Notes under the pieces: model-generated
What the model saw: only the letters and a program-made list of their open reading frames with translations
Told to the model about the DNA's origin: nothing
Database searches by the model: none
In this document: piece after piece, positions 27,200 through 36,970 of the stretch
Position numbering within the stretch: position 1 is the first letter of the stretch
Layout: the number at the start of each line of letters is the position of its first letter
Source of the DNA: Pseudomonadota bacterium
GTDB lineage: Bacteria; Desulfobacterota; Binatia; Binatales; Binataceae
Direction: 5' to 3'
Length of the DNA stretch: 64,000 bases
Assembly (NCBI GenBank): GCA_021324885.1
Contig: JAJPIF010000028.1
Location: 62,001 to 126,000, forward strand
Position numbers and translations under genes: made by a program

Positions 27200-28675
27200 T
27201 TACGGTGTGGTGCCGAGCAGACCTGGCTTGGCGCGGCGGTAATCGGAGTCGAAGGCGTCGAAAAACTCGGCTGCCAGGCGGCGCTGTTCTTCTCGTACCT
27301 GCCGTCCGTAATCCGGCGCTAACGCCGAGGCGATGCGGGCCAGCAGCTCGAGCGTTGGTGCGTTGAGCAACTCGGCGCTGATCGACCCGGATAGCATCGT
27401 GCCGCCCTGCGGGCCCGCCGACGCCGAAAACGCGGTGGCGATCCCTTCGCCGCCGTTGCCTTGCGCGATCGTGTGCAGATACTGTCCTGCCAGCAGGATG
27501 GTCAGCGGATGAATAAGCGGCGGCGCGATCAGCGCAGGAACGCCGGCCATATGCGAGATGAGTTCAATCGTGCCGCCGCGATTTGCAAACCCGATCGCGA
27601 AACGGATGTGGCTTAGACCCAGCCTCATCCCGAATCGCTCCATGGCTATCGTGCTTTCCAGGTAGCAATGCCCGGCCCTGAGCTCGCCGAGATCCAGCGA
27701 TGGTCCTGCCGGGCGCATCGCGGCGTCCATCGGCGCGGGCATCCCATTGCGCAGGATGAACGCGAGAGTGATGACGCCTTGGTGGATGCCCGTCACAAAC
27801 CATCGCCGGCCCTGCGCGTCGCGGACGACGGTTTGCACATCGAGATATCCGGCGACCTCGCGCCAGAACGTGCGAAGATAGGGATACGGCGCGAGAGCAT
27901 CTTCGCGAACTTCCGCTTCCACATTGACGAGCACCCATGGTCCCGACGGCGAGGAGAATTCGTCCAGGATGTTGTAGAAGTTCAAGTAGTGGTTGAGGCG
28001 TTGCGCCGTCGCCGGCAAATCCCTCTGCAAACGCGCCATGAATGCCTGATCGTGTTGATTGAAAACGCCCGGCTTTTCGTCCCATGGTGGTGCCATCGTG
28101 CCATCGATTTCCCGTTGAAATCCAAGTGCCGATTCCAGACCGCTTGCGGGAGTCATCAGACCAGAAAGATAAAGTAAAGCGTTAAATCCTGCGATGACGC
28201 TTGCGGGTGTCTGCCCCGCTGGTCCGCGCGCTGGCCTGATTGTCAGCAGACCCCCGAACTGGCCCGGTTGCTGGGGCTTGCTCGGACTTTGAAGCAGTCG
28301 GTACAGGTAGTTGGCGCCGTCAGGTCTGCCGTCAACCGCCAGATACCGCCCATCTGCGGAATCGGTGCGCCACGGAATTTTGGAACTGGTGTAAAGCGTG
28401 GGCATCTCGATCGGTATCAGTTCTGGCTCCGGCAGATGGTCGATTATCCGCTGTAATTGTGGCGAGAACAGCGGATGGAGGATGAGCTTGCGGTCGAGCG
28501 CATGAATTCGATCGAAGGTCTGCAGCGCCCGCGCCGCCTGCCCGGCGGGCGCGAGTCTCAGTAAGGGCGCCAGCAGGTTTTGCTGCGGTGGAGCGAATCC
28601 GCTGACGGCGCCGGGTTGTGTCTGGGCCAAGCTGCAGGGAGCACCAGGGATTCCCGCGGCAACAAGCAAGACCAT
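27200..28675 (-). CDS. Large exported protein of unknown function
   Basis: About 491 residues from ATG 28675; family not recognised. A hydrophobic segment (MVLLVAAGIPGAPCSLAQ) near the start looks like a signal-peptide core ending around LAQ, so the protein is probably periplasmic or outer-membrane associated. The basic n-region (ARHVAHRL) lies upstream of this Met, so the true start may be ATG 28783, which would overlap the divergent rpmE start by 18 nt. The body has tracts such as FSSPSGPWVLVNVEAEVRED and HQGVITLAFILRNGMPAP, with a helical C-terminus rich in Leu, Ala and Arg. It is convergent with ruvB. Confidence 0.68.
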   Translation of the reverse strand: MVLLVAAGIPGAPCSLAQTQPGAVSGFAPPQQNLLAPLLRLAPAGQAARALQTFDRIHALDRKLILHPLFSPQLQRIIDHLPEPELIPIEMPTLYTSSKIPWRTDSADGRYLAVDGRPDGANYLYRLLQSPSKPQQPGQFGGLLTIRPARGPAGQTPASVIAGFNALLYLSGLMTPASGLESALGFQREIDGTMAPPWDEKPGVFNQHDQAFMARLQRDLPATAQRLNHYLNFYNILDEFSSPSGPWVLVNVEAEVREDALAPYPYLRTFWREVAGYLDVQTVVRDAQGRRWFVTGIHQGVITLAFILRNGMPAPMDAAMRPAGPSLDLGELRAGHCYLESTIAMERFGMRLGLSHIRFAIGFANRGGTIELISHMAGVPALIAPPLIHPLTILLAGQYLHTIAQGNGGEGIATAFSASAGPQGGTMLSGSISAELLNAPTLELLARIASALAPDYGRQVREEQRRLAAEFFDAFDSDYRRAKPGLLGTTP

Positions 28676-28765
28676 CAAAAGCCGATGGGCAACGTGCCGG
28701 GCGATTGTGCGATATACCTGCGGCTGATAGGTTGTAAGATTACGGTTAGCGCTTAAATTAAGGAT

Positions 28766-28966
28766 ATGAAAGCTGGGATCCATCCTAAATATCGACGTTG
28801 CGTGGTGACTTGCGCCTGTGGCAACACCTTCGAAACCCGGTCCACGCTGGGCTCGCTGCACGTTGAAGTCTGCTCCAAATGCCATCCGTTTTATACGGGC
28901 CAACAACGGCTGGTTGATACGGCGGGACGGGTGGAGCGCTTCAAGCGCAAATACGGGCTGCAGTAA
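28766..28966 (+). CDS. rpmE: 50S ribosomal protein L31
   Basis: 66 residues. The zinc-binding type of L31 is indicated by the cysteines in [10 protein letters not shown] and [12 protein letters not shown], with the family ending [17 protein letters not shown] precedes ATG 28766. It leads the rpmE-prfA-prmC-murA-hisDBA stretch. Confidence 0.96.
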   Translation: MKAGIHPKYRRCVVTCACGNTFETRSTLGSLHVEVCSKCHPFYTGQQRLVDTAGRVERFKRKYGLQ

Positions 28967-29000
28967 CCGGCTCGGTCCGGCGCGCTCACTGGTTGGAATC

Positions 29001-29027
29001 ACGCGGCGGCTTTCGCGGTCGCCGCGT
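29001..29027 (+). terminator. Possible terminator hairpin after rpmE
   Basis: An 8-bp GC-rich stem (ACGCGGCG / CGCCGCGT) with an 11-nt loop lies 34 nt after the rpmE stop and is followed by TTGATTTGTGTT, a weak U-rich tract. It could attenuate or end the L31 transcript before prfA. Confidence 0.4.
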
Positions 29028-29061
29028 TGATTTGTGTTGCCGGTCGGGCTGAACCGCTATC

Positions 29062-30123
29062 ATGCTGGATAAGGTCAAGGGAATCGAAGAACGCTACGCG
29101 GAATTGGAGCGCCAACTGGGTGATCCGGCCGCGACCGCGAACAGCCGCGAGTACGCCCGCCTGGCCAAGGAGCGTTCGCAACTCCAGGAGGTAGTGGAGT
29201 GCATCCGCGAGTACCGGCGGGTGCAGAATGAGATTGCGGATTACAAATCCGCCCTTGAATCCAACGACGCCGAACTGCGCGAATTGGCCAAGGAGGAGCT
29301 GCCGGCCTTGCGCGAGCAGCAGACCAATCTCGAGGCTCGTCTTAAGCAATTGATGACGCCGCGCGATCCCAACGACGAAAAGGACGTAATCCTGGAAATC
29401 CGCGCTGGGACCGGTGGTGAGGAAGCGTCACTCTTTGCCGCCGACCTCTTCCGCATGTATTCGCGGTACGCCGAAGAGCGTGGCTGGAAGGTCGAGGTGC
29501 TGAGCATGAGCACCACCGGCTTGGGCGGTATCAAGGAAGTTATTGCGTCGATTGCGGGGCGCGGCGCATGGAGCCGCTTCAAGTTCGAGGGTGGAGTCCA
29601 TCGCGTACAGCGCGTCCCCGCCACCGAAGCTTCGGGGCGGATTCACACTTCCGCGGTGACTGTCGCGGTGCTCCCCGAAGCCGACGAAGTGGAGATTAAC
29701 ATCAACGAAGAAAAGGATTTGCGCATTGACGTGATGCGCGCTTCCGGGCCGGGCGGCCAAAGCGTCAACACCACCGACTCGGCGGTGCGAATCACGCATC
29801 TGCCCACCGGGATGGTGATCATCTGCCGCGACGAGAAGTCGCAGCACAAGAACAAGGCGCGGGCGCTCAAGATCCTGCGCGCGCGGCTGCTGGACAAGGC
29901 GCGCGAGGAGCAGGAGGCCAAAATCGCCGAAAGCCGCCGTTCGATGGTCGGGACGGGTGATCGCTCGGAGCGAATTCGCACCTATAATTTTCCGCAATCC
30001 CGCGTTACCGACCATCGCATCAATCTGACACTCCATCAACTCGAACGGGTGCTCGACGGCGGCCTTGACCCGCTGATCGACGCGCTCGCCACACAGGAAC
30101 AAGCCCAGGCACTCAGTGCCTGA
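29062..30123 (+). CDS. prfA: Peptide chain release factor 1
   Basis: 353 residues. GGQ at 231-233 (SGPGGQSVN) is the peptidyl-tRNA hydrolysis motif, and PAT at 186-188 (RVPATEASG) is the RF1 tripeptide that reads UAA/UAG. The sequence [15 protein letters not shown] matches RF1. prmC, which methylates the GGQ glutamine, follows 12 bp downstream. Confidence 0.97.
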   Translation: MLDKVKGIEERYAELERQLGDPAATANSREYARLAKERSQLQEVVECIREYRRVQNEIADYKSALESNDAELRELAKEELPALREQQTNLEARLKQLMTPRDPNDEKDVILEIRAGTGGEEASLFAADLFRMYSRYAEERGWKVEVLSMSTTGLGGIKEVIASIAGRGAWSRFKFEGGVHRVQRVPATEASGRIHTSAVTVAVLPEADEVEININEEKDLRIDVMRASGPGGQSVNTTDSAVRITHLPTGMVIICRDEKSQHKNKARALKILRARLLDKAREEQEAKIAESRRSMVGTGDRSERIRTYNFPQSRVTDHRINLTLHQLERVLDGGLDPLIDALATQEQAQALSA

Positions 30124-30135
30124 TTACGGCGCCCA

Positions 30136-31008
30136 ATGACCGCTATCGACACGCGCACGCAGGCGAGGAATTTGCTTGCTGAAGCGTCAGCCATTTTTAC
30201 CAGGAACGGGATCGACAGTCCCGAATTGGACGCCGAATTGCTGCTGGCGGCTGCGGCCGGAGTCGATCGTACGCGTCTGCTGGCCGGTTGCTGGTCTGCC
30301 GATCGGGAATGCGTGCGGCGTTTCCATTTGTTGGTCGAGCGGCGCGCGGCCCGAGAACCGATCGCATACATAGTGGGGCGTAAGGAGTTTTATGGCCTCG
30401 ATTTCGAAGTTGGTCCGACCGTCCTTATCCCGCGGCCGGAAACCGAGCTGCTGGTCGATTGCGCTCTGAAAATTCTGCGCGCCAGGCCGGGGTCCCGCGT
30501 ACTCGATATCGGCACCGGTTCAGGAGCGATCGCGGTAGCGATTGCGGTGCATGCTCCGGATGCCGAAGTTACCGCCACGGACCTTTCCGCGGCGGCATTG
30601 GAGCTGGCGGCCCGCAACGTTCGCCACCACGGATGCGGGCTGCGGATAAACCTCTTTGTCGGCGACCTTTTTGCCGCGCTGCCCTGTTCGCATCAGAAAT
30701 ACGATTTGATAGTCTCCAATCCGCCGTATGTTCGCGAAGAGGATATTGCGCAGCTCGATCCTGAAGTGGCACGTTACGAGCCGCAAATGGCGCTATCGGG
30801 AGGCAAAGACGGTTTGGATTTTTATCGGCGTTTGGCGGCCGAGGCGGCATCTTATCTACGGCCTCGAGGCGAAGTGATCGTCGAAGTTGGAGCCGGTCAG
30901 GCGGCCGAGGTGGCCGGACTGCTGGAGGCGGGTGGGTGCCGCGCGGTTGAAACGCTGCGGGATTTGGCTGGACACGAGCGCGCCGTTCGCGCCCGCCTGG
31001 CGCACTGA
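30136..31008 (+). CDS. prmC: Release factor glutamine methyltransferase
   Basis: 290 residues. An N-terminal helical domain precedes a class I SAM fold with [15 protein letters not shown] and the substrate-binding NPPY motif ([10 protein letters not shown]). The [25 protein letters not shown] segment is characteristic. It N5-methylates the GGQ glutamine of RF1/RF2. ATG 30136 lies 12 bp after prfA, as in many bacteria. Confidence 0.96.
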   Translation: MTAIDTRTQARNLLAEASAIFTRNGIDSPELDAELLLAAAAGVDRTRLLAGCWSADRECVRRFHLLVERRAAREPIAYIVGRKEFYGLDFEVGPTVLIPRPETELLVDCALKILRARPGSRVLDIGTGSGAIAVAIAVHAPDAEVTATDLSAAALELAARNVRHHGCGLRINLFVGDLFAALPCSHQKYDLIVSNPPYVREEDIAQLDPEVARYEPQMALSGGKDGLDFYRRLAAEAASYLRPRGEVIVEVGAGQAAEVAGLLEAGGCRAVETLRDLAGHERAVRARLAH

Positions 31009-31027
31009 CAGCGCGCAGGCTCAATTC

Positions 31028-32296
31028 ATGGATAAAATCGTTATCAAGGGCGGCGTGCCGTTGGCCGGCGAGGTGATGGTAAGCGGCAGCAAAAATGCCG
31101 CGCTGCCGATCATGATGGCGTCGCTGTTGACATCGGAGCCGGTCGTAATCCGAAATGTCCCACAATTGCGTGATATCGCGACAGCCTTGAGCCTGTTGCA
31201 CAATCTCGGCGTCGAAGGTCGATGGCTGGACGATCACACCCTGGAGCTGTGCGCCTCGCGCATCATTTCGCATCAGGCGCCCTACGAACTCGTCAAGACC
31301 ATGCGCGCCTCCTTCTTCGTGCTGGGGCCGCTGTTGGCCAGGACCGGCCGGGCGCGGGTTTCGACCCCCGGTGGATGCGCGATCGGAGCGCGTCCCGTCA
31401 ATCTGCATATCCGCGGCATTCGCGCTCTCGGCACCCGTATCCAGATGCGCCATGGCTATGTTGAAGCGCATGCCGATCGCCTGACCGGGGCGCGCATATG
31501 GCTTGACACGCCGTCGGTGGGAGCGACGGAGAATATCCTGATGGCGGCGGTGCTCGCACGGGGTCATACGACGTTGGAAAATGCCGCCCGCGAGCCCGAG
31601 GTCCAGGACCTGGCCCGGATGCTCAATGCGATGGGAGCGAAGATCCGCGGCGCCGGCAGTCATGTGATTGAGATCGAGGGCGTGGAGCGGCTGCACGGGA
31701 CCGAGCACACCGTGATCAACGATCGGATCGAGGCCGGCACACTGATGGTAGCGGCGGCAATTACCGGTGGCGACGTGCTGGTGCGCGGCGCCTGCGCCGA
31801 TCAACTCAAAGCCACTATCGCCAAGCTCCAGGAAAGCGGCATCGAGGTGACGCCCGAAGCCGACGGGTTGCGGGTCAGGCGCAAGGGTCCGGTCCGCCCG
31901 GTTGAACTGCGGACTCTGCCGTACCCCGGCTTTCCCACGGATTTGCAGGCCCAGATGATGGCGCTGCTGGCCCACGGCGAAGGTACTTCGGTTATCACCG
32001 AAACAATCTTTGAAAATCGCTTTATGCATGCGCTGGAGTTGCTGCGCATGGGCGCCGATATCGTGATGAAGGGACCGACCGCGGTGGTCAGGGGCGTGCC
32101 CAGGCTGAGCGGCGCGCCGGTCATGGCGACCGACCTGCGAGCCAGCAGCAGCCTGGTGCTGGCGGGATTGGCGGCGGAAAATACCACCGAAGTCCATCGC
32201 GTTTATCATCTTGACCGGGGCTACGAGGCGCTCGACAGTAAACTCAGGTCGTTGGGAGCGCGAATCGAGCGCGTCCCCGACCGCGGAGCATCATGA
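31028..32296 (+). CDS. murA: UDP-N-acetylglucosamine 1-carboxyvinyltransferase
   Basis: 422 residues, normal length. It transfers enolpyruvate from PEP to UDP-GlcNAc, the first committed step of peptidoglycan synthesis. Lys22-Asn23 in GSKNAALP and catalytic Cys117 ([16 protein letters not shown]) are present, along with the later [18 protein letters not shown] segment. Having Cys117 rather than Asp implies fosfomycin sensitivity in principle. ATG 31028 begins the conserved N-terminus; upstream in-frame codons overlap prmC. Its stop overlaps the hisD start (ATGA). Confidence 0.97.
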   Translation: MDKIVIKGGVPLAGEVMVSGSKNAALPIMMASLLTSEPVVIRNVPQLRDIATALSLLHNLGVEGRWLDDHTLELCASRIISHQAPYELVKTMRASFFVLGPLLARTGRARVSTPGGCAIGARPVNLHIRGIRALGTRIQMRHGYVEAHADRLTGARIWLDTPSVGATENILMAAVLARGHTTLENAAREPEVQDLARMLNAMGAKIRGAGSHVIEIEGVERLHGTEHTVINDRIEAGTLMVAAAITGGDVLVRGACADQLKATIAKLQESGIEVTPEADGLRVRRKGPVRPVELRTLPYPGFPTDLQAQMMALLAHGEGTSVITETIFENRFMHALELLRMGADIVMKGPTAVVRGVPRLSGAPVMATDLRASSSLVLAGLAAENTTEVHRVYHLDRGYEALDSKLRSLGARIERVPDRGAS

Positions 32297-33627
32297 GCCT
32301 GCCAATCCTTTCCTCCCGAACTCCCGCCTTCAAGCAATGGTTGCAGCAACTGCTGGAGCATCGCAGCGCGTTGGGCAATGGCGTTGAAGGGGCTGTGGCT
32401 TCGATAATCGAAGCAGTGCGGGAGCGCGGCGACGACGCCCTGCTCGAACTGACCGAACGCTACGACCACGTCACCCTGAGCAAATCGGACTTGAGGGTCA
32501 GCGGGCAGGAAATTGCGCGCGCGCTTTCGGGTCTGGCCCGCGACGAGCGCAAGGCATTGGAGACCGCCGCCAAACGTATCCGCGAGTTCCATCGCCGCAC
32601 GCTGGAGAAGTCTTTCAGTTACAAGGATCAGTTCGGGATGCGGCTGGGGCAGTTGATTCAGCCGCTGGCGCGGGTCGGCATATATGTGCCGGGCGGAGCT
32701 GCGGCCTATCCATCAACCGTGCTGATGAATGCGATTCCCGCGCGCGTGGCCGGGGTCCGCGAAATCGTGATGGTGTGTCCCGCAGCCGACGATGTCCATC
32801 CCAAGGTCGTGCTGGCGGCGGCGGCGATTGCGGAAATCGACGAGCTTTATCGAATCGGCGGCGCCCAGGCGATTGCCGCCCTGGCGTACGGTACCCGCAC
32901 TATCCGCGCCGTGGACAAAATCGTCGGCCCGGGCAACGCCTATGTGCAGACCGCCAAGCGGATGGTTTACGGCAAGGTCGACATAGACAAGACCGCTGGC
33001 CCCAGCGAAGTCCTGGTCATCGCCGACGACAGCGCCGACCCGGACTGGGTGGCAGCCGATCTGATTGCGCAGGCAGAGCACGGCTCAGGCGGGGAATCGG
33101 CAATTGTGCTGACCACGTCGCGCACCATCGCAATGAAGGTGGTGGAGGCGCTGGAGAACGCCTTGCTGGATTTGCCTCGCGCTCCGGCAGTCAAAGCGGT
33201 GTTGGAAAAACGCGGCGCAGTGGTGCTGGTCAAAAACCTTCCCGAAGCCTGCGAAATCGCCAATCAGATTGCGCCCGAGCATCTGGAAATCGAGGTGCGC
33301 CAGCCGGAGCAACTGCTCAAATGGGTGCGCGCGGCCGGTGCGGTCTTTGTGGGACCGCTCAGTCCCGCGCCGCTGGGCGATTATCTGGCCGGGCCCAATC
33401 ATATTCTGCCCACCGGGGGTACGGCCCGCTTCGCCTCTCCGCTGGGAGCGTACGATTTCGTCAAGCGAACCAGTATAATTCAGGCCACTCCCGCCGCGGT
33501 GGCGAAGCTCGGCCCGGTGGTGGCCCAATTGGCCCGGATGGAAGGGTTTGAAGGCCATGCCCGCGCGATCGAACAGCGGTTGAAGGAGCCGGCGGCCAAG
33601 CGGAGGGTTGCACGCAATGGGCGGTAA
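32293..33627 (+). CDS. hisD: Histidinol dehydrogenase
   Basis: 444 residues. It carries out the last two steps of histidine synthesis, the zinc-dependent four-electron oxidation of L-histidinol by two NAD+. Signatures are [20 protein letters not shown] YVPGG, the [16 protein letters not shown] and [12 protein letters not shown] segments, and [12 protein letters not shown] 32293 overlaps the murA stop by 4 nt, indicating coupling. hisG, often placed between murA and hisD in related genomes, is absent. Confidence 0.96.
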   Translation: MSLPILSSRTPAFKQWLQQLLEHRSALGNGVEGAVASIIEAVRERGDDALLELTERYDHVTLSKSDLRVSGQEIARALSGLARDERKALETAAKRIREFHRRTLEKSFSYKDQFGMRLGQLIQPLARVGIYVPGGAAAYPSTVLMNAIPARVAGVREIVMVCPAADDVHPKVVLAAAAIAEIDELYRIGGAQAIAALAYGTRTIRAVDKIVGPGNAYVQTAKRMVYGKVDIDKTAGPSEVLVIADDSADPDWVAADLIAQAEHGSGGESAIVLTTSRTIAMKVVEALENALLDLPRAPAVKAVLEKRGAVVLVKNLPEACEIANQIAPEHLEIEVRQPEQLLKWVRAAGAVFVGPLSPAPLGDYLAGPNHILPTGGTARFASPLGAYDFVKRTSIIQATPAAVAKLGPVVAQLARMEGFEGHARAIEQRLKEPAAKRRVARNGR

Positions 33628-34294
33628 GCTCGTAAAAAATGGGAAGCGTAAAAAATCGGCCAATGGCCAAGGGATTGGCGCGGCCATGGTGAGCGCCGAC
33701 CGCTCCCCTCGGTGCGCCGCGATCGAGCGCAAAACCCGGGAGACCCAGATTAAAGTCGAACTCATGCTTGACGGCAGCGGACGCGCCCGGATTTCCACCG
33801 GAGTCCCATTTCTCGACCATATGCTGGACAGCTTTGCGCGCCACGGCTTCTTCGATTTGACAATAGACGCGCACGGCGACACTGAAATCGACGACCATCA
33901 TACGGTCGAGGACGTCGGTATCGTGATGGGACGCGCGTTCAGCCAGGCTTTGGGAGATCGTGCCGGTATCAAGCGCTTTGGCAGCGCGGTGGTGCCGTTG
34001 GACGAGGCGCTCTGCACCTCGGTGGTCGATCTGAGCGGGCGCTCCTTTCTCGCTTACAACGTCAAGATCAAGCAGGAGCGCGTTGGCCATTTTCAGACCG
34101 AACTGGTGCACGACTTCCTCAAGGCCTTCAGCGATGAGGCGCGGATGAACCTGCACGTCATCATGCACAGCGGCCGCAATCCCCATCACATGATCGAGAC
34201 CATCTTCAAATCGCTGGCCAAGGCGATGGACCAGGCCACCGCCGTCGAACTCAGAACCCAGGGCGTCCTGTCAACCAAGGGAACTTTGTCCTGA
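33617..34294 (+). CDS. hisB: Imidazoleglycerol-phosphate dehydratase with a basic N-terminal extension
   Basis: About 225 residues, 25 longer than the usual monofunctional HisB. Two manganese-binding His-rich motifs are visible: FLDHMLDSFARHG and DDHHTVEDVGI, with FKAFSDEARMNLHV and later GRNPHHMIE. It dehydrates imidazole glycerol phosphate to imidazole acetol phosphate. ATG 33617 has GGAGGG 9 nt upstream and overlaps the hisD end by 11 nt; an internal ATG at 33686 would give a conventional length. The extension ([17 protein letters not shown]) is Lys-rich and probably disordered. Confidence 0.93.
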   Translation: MGGKLVKNGKRKKSANGQGIGAAMVSADRSPRCAAIERKTRETQIKVELMLDGSGRARISTGVPFLDHMLDSFARHGFFDLTIDAHGDTEIDDHHTVEDVGIVMGRAFSQALGDRAGIKRFGSAVVPLDEALCTSVVDLSGRSFLAYNVKIKQERVGHFQTELVHDFLKAFSDEARMNLHVIMHSGRNPHHMIETIFKSLAKAMDQATAVELRTQGVLSTKGTLS

Positions 34295-34330
34295 GAAGGC
34301 GCTCAGGGTCTAATCCGCCAAAATCCGGCC

Positions 34331-35071
34331 ATGGCTATCTTCGATCGCTTTGAGTTGATTCCCGCGATCGATCTAAAAGGCGGCAAAGTCGTGCGCCTGC
34401 TCCAGGGCGACATGAACCGGGCAACGGTCTATGGCGACGATCCCGCAACTGTCGCGCGCGGCTTCGAGGCGGCCGGAGCGCGGATGATTCACGTCGTCGA
34501 TCTGGACGGAGCGATCGCCGGGGAGCCGCGCAATACCGCAGCCGTCAGCCGTATCCGCGCCGCCACGCGATGCGCGATCGACGTCAGCGGAGGTATAAGA
34601 ACGGTCGAGGCCGCGCGCCAGATCTTTGATGCCGGCGCCGATCGGATCGCGATTGGCTCCGCGGCTTTTTTGGACCCGTCCATGCTGGTCGAGCTGTGCC
34701 GCCTGTTTGCGGACCGCGTTTTCGGATCGCTTGACGTGCGCGGCGGCCGTCTGGCGATCAAAGGATGGGTCGAGACCACCCCGTTGACGCTTGATGAAGC
34801 GGCGGCGATTTTCAAGCGAGCCGGCGTTGCCGCGATTATCTACACCGATATCGCCCGCGACGGTACCACTTCGGGTATCGACTGCATCCAGCACGAGCGG
34901 CTGGCGCGGCAAAGCGCGATGCCGGTTATCGCGTCGGGCGGAATTGCCACGTTGGACGATATCAGGAACCTGCGCGCACGGTTCGATTGCGGCGTGGTTG
35001 GCGCTATCACCGGGCGCGCCCTGTACGAGGGGCGTTTTACGCTGGCTGAGGCTCTTGCCGCCGCCCAATAA
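34331..35071 (+). CDS. hisA: Phosphoribosylformimino-5-aminoimidazole carboxamide ribotide isomerase
   Basis: 246 residues, TIM-barrel. Phosphate-binding and catalytic features typical of HisA are present: IPAIDLKGGKVVRLLQGD at the start, DLDGAIAGEPRN, DVSGGIR and the later TDIARDGTTSGID and ASGGI loops. It performs the Amadori isomerisation of ProFAR to PRFAR. It follows hisB by 36 bp; neither hisH nor hisF is next to it. Confidence 0.96.
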   Translation: MAIFDRFELIPAIDLKGGKVVRLLQGDMNRATVYGDDPATVARGFEAAGARMIHVVDLDGAIAGEPRNTAAVSRIRAATRCAIDVSGGIRTVEAARQIFDAGADRIAIGSAAFLDPSMLVELCRLFADRVFGSLDVRGGRLAIKGWVETTPLTLDEAAAIFKRAGVAAIIYTDIARDGTTSGIDCIQHERLARQSAMPVIASGGIATLDDIRNLRARFDCGVVGAITGRALYEGRFTLAEALAAAQ

Positions 35072-35114
35072 TCCGCAATCGCGAGCGCAACCGATTGCCG
35101 GCTCATCCGCGAAA

Positions 35115-36890
35115 ATGACGCCGGCGGCTGTCGCGCCGCGCGAATTCACCTTGCGCGGCCTTTTACTCGGCCTGCTGCTGGCGATCATCCTTGGCGCCGC
35201 CAACGCTTACCTCGGTCTGTACGCGGGCATGACCGTGTCGGCCAGCATTCCCGCCGCGGTCATCTCGATGGCGGTGCTGCGGATGCTGGGCGGGGCGACG
35301 GTACTGGAGAACAATGTCGTCCAGACTATCGCCTCGGCGGGAGAAGCGGTCGCCGCCGGAGCGATTTTTACGTTCCCCGCTCTCGTCATCCTCGGCCGCG
35401 GCCAGGTCCTCTCTTACCGCAACGTGACACTGCTCTCCGCGGTCGGCGGCGCGATGGGCAGTCTGCTGATTATCGTTTTGCGTCGCGCCTATATCGTCGA
35501 GGAGAGTCTCCCTTATCCCGAGGGCAGGGCATGCGCGCACGTGCTGCGCAGCGGCGACGCGGGAGCGGGAGCGGTGCGGCCGTTGGTGGGTGGCGCGGCG
35601 GCCGCGACGGCATTCAAACTGGCGCAAAGCGTTGGCGGGTTATTTCCCGAAGCCATCAGCGGCGCGCGATGGTTTGGGGGCGCGGCGCTGGCCGGCTCGG
35701 TCGATCCTTCCGCCGCGCTGCTCGGCGTCGGCTATATCGTGGGAATTCAGATTGCCTCGATGGTGCTGGCGGGCGGCGCGATTGCCTGGTTCGCTGCAAT
35801 CCCGCTCCTGAGCCTGCTTCAACCCGCTCTCCACCACGAATCGGCGGCGCAGGCGGCGGCGGAGCTGTGGAATTCGCAAATCAGGTTTCTCGGCGTTGGC
35901 GCGATGCTTACCGGCGGTCTGACCACGATTTGGCGAATGCGCAGTCCGATCATCAGGGCGTTGGCCGACACCCGCCGCGCCGGGCTGAACGATCGTCCAA
36001 ACGAACGCCCGCGCCAGGAAACTGACATGCCCGCCGCGCAGGTCATGACGGCACTCGCAATCTGTGTTGGGCTGATGTTCGCGATCTACGAGGCGATCTC
36101 CGGCAGTTGGCGGATAGCTCTGCTGCTTGCGCTGGCGCTTGCGCTGATCGGTTTTTTCGCGACCGCCATCGCCGGCTATCTCACCGGACTGGTGGGAGCG
36201 TCCAACAATCCGGTTTCAGGCGTCACGCTGATCGTGCTGCTGGCGGTCGCCCTCATTCTCAAACTGCTCGGCGTTAATCTGATCGTGGGTCCCCAACTCG
36301 CAGTCCTGGCCGGAGCCGTAGTATGCGTGGCGGCCGCGATGGCTGGCGATTCGCTGCACGATCTCGCCACCGGATTCCATCTGGGGGCGACGCCGCGCGC
36401 CCTGGAATATGCGGTTTTGGTCGGCGCAATTGTTTCGGCGCTGGTGGTCGCGCCGATTTTGCAGGTGCTGATCGGCAGCTATGGCATCGCCGGAACGCCG
36501 GGAGCGCCTCAAGGCGCACTGGCCGCGCCCCAGGCGTTCCTGATGGCGCAGGTGGTGCACGGAGTTTTTACCGGAGGACTGCCGTGGCCGATGGTTGGTG
36601 GCGGCGCCATCCTCGCGCTGATCCTGCATCTGATCGACGTTCGCCTGGAGCGCCATGGCGGCGGATGGCGCACGCCGCCAATGCCGCTGGCGATCGGACT
36701 GTATCTCCCGCTCGGTCTGAGCGTCACGATCGCAATCGGCGCGCTGATCCGTACCGCAATCCGACACACGGAGCGTTCGGAAGCCGACTCCGGCCTCCTT
36801 TTTGCGGCCGGACTGATCGCGGGTGAAGCGCTGACCGGGATCCTGATCGCTGCACTCGTGACTATCGGCGTCAAGCTGCCGGTTTGGTGA
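35115..36890 (+). CDS. OPT-family oligopeptide transporter
   Basis: 591 residues with many hydrophobic helices (about 12-16). The N-terminus carries the OPT signature region LGAANAYLGLYAGMTVSASIPAAVISMAV, and later LTGLVGASNNPVSGVTL is the conserved loop with Asn-Asn-Pro. OPT members import oligopeptides or metal-ligand complexes, in bacteria mostly of unknown substrate. The ATG 35115 was chosen because upstream in-frame sequence overlaps hisA and is non-hydrophobic. It follows hisA by 43 bp and may be read through from the his genes. Confidence 0.9.
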   Translation: MTPAAVAPREFTLRGLLLGLLLAIILGAANAYLGLYAGMTVSASIPAAVISMAVLRMLGGATVLENNVVQTIASAGEAVAAGAIFTFPALVILGRGQVLSYRNVTLLSAVGGAMGSLLIIVLRRAYIVEESLPYPEGRACAHVLRSGDAGAGAVRPLVGGAAAATAFKLAQSVGGLFPEAISGARWFGGAALAGSVDPSAALLGVGYIVGIQIASMVLAGGAIAWFAAIPLLSLLQPALHHESAAQAAAELWNSQIRFLGVGAMLTGGLTTIWRMRSPIIRALADTRRAGLNDRPNERPRQETDMPAAQVMTALAICVGLMFAIYEAISGSWRIALLLALALALIGFFATAIAGYLTGLVGASNNPVSGVTLIVLLAVALILKLLGVNLIVGPQLAVLAGAVVCVAAAMAGDSLHDLATGFHLGATPRALEYAVLVGAIVSALVVAPILQVLIGSYGIAGTPGAPQGALAAPQAFLMAQVVHGVFTGGLPWPMVGGGAILALILHLIDVRLERHGGGWRTPPMPLAIGLYLPLGLSVTIAIGALIRTAIRHTERSEADSGLLFAAGLIAGEALTGILIAALVTIGVKLPVW

Positions 36891-36970
36891 CCCACCAGCA
36901 CGCGGTCAACCCGCGCGGCGCCGAACCTGCGGAGGATGTACCATAATTCGGAATCTGCTATATCGCTCGC

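Noticed and set aside
30569..32209. Long minus-strand open frame over prmC and murA
   Set aside because: Antisense to two conserved genes; composition is Arg/His/Gln-rich and no family motif is visible.
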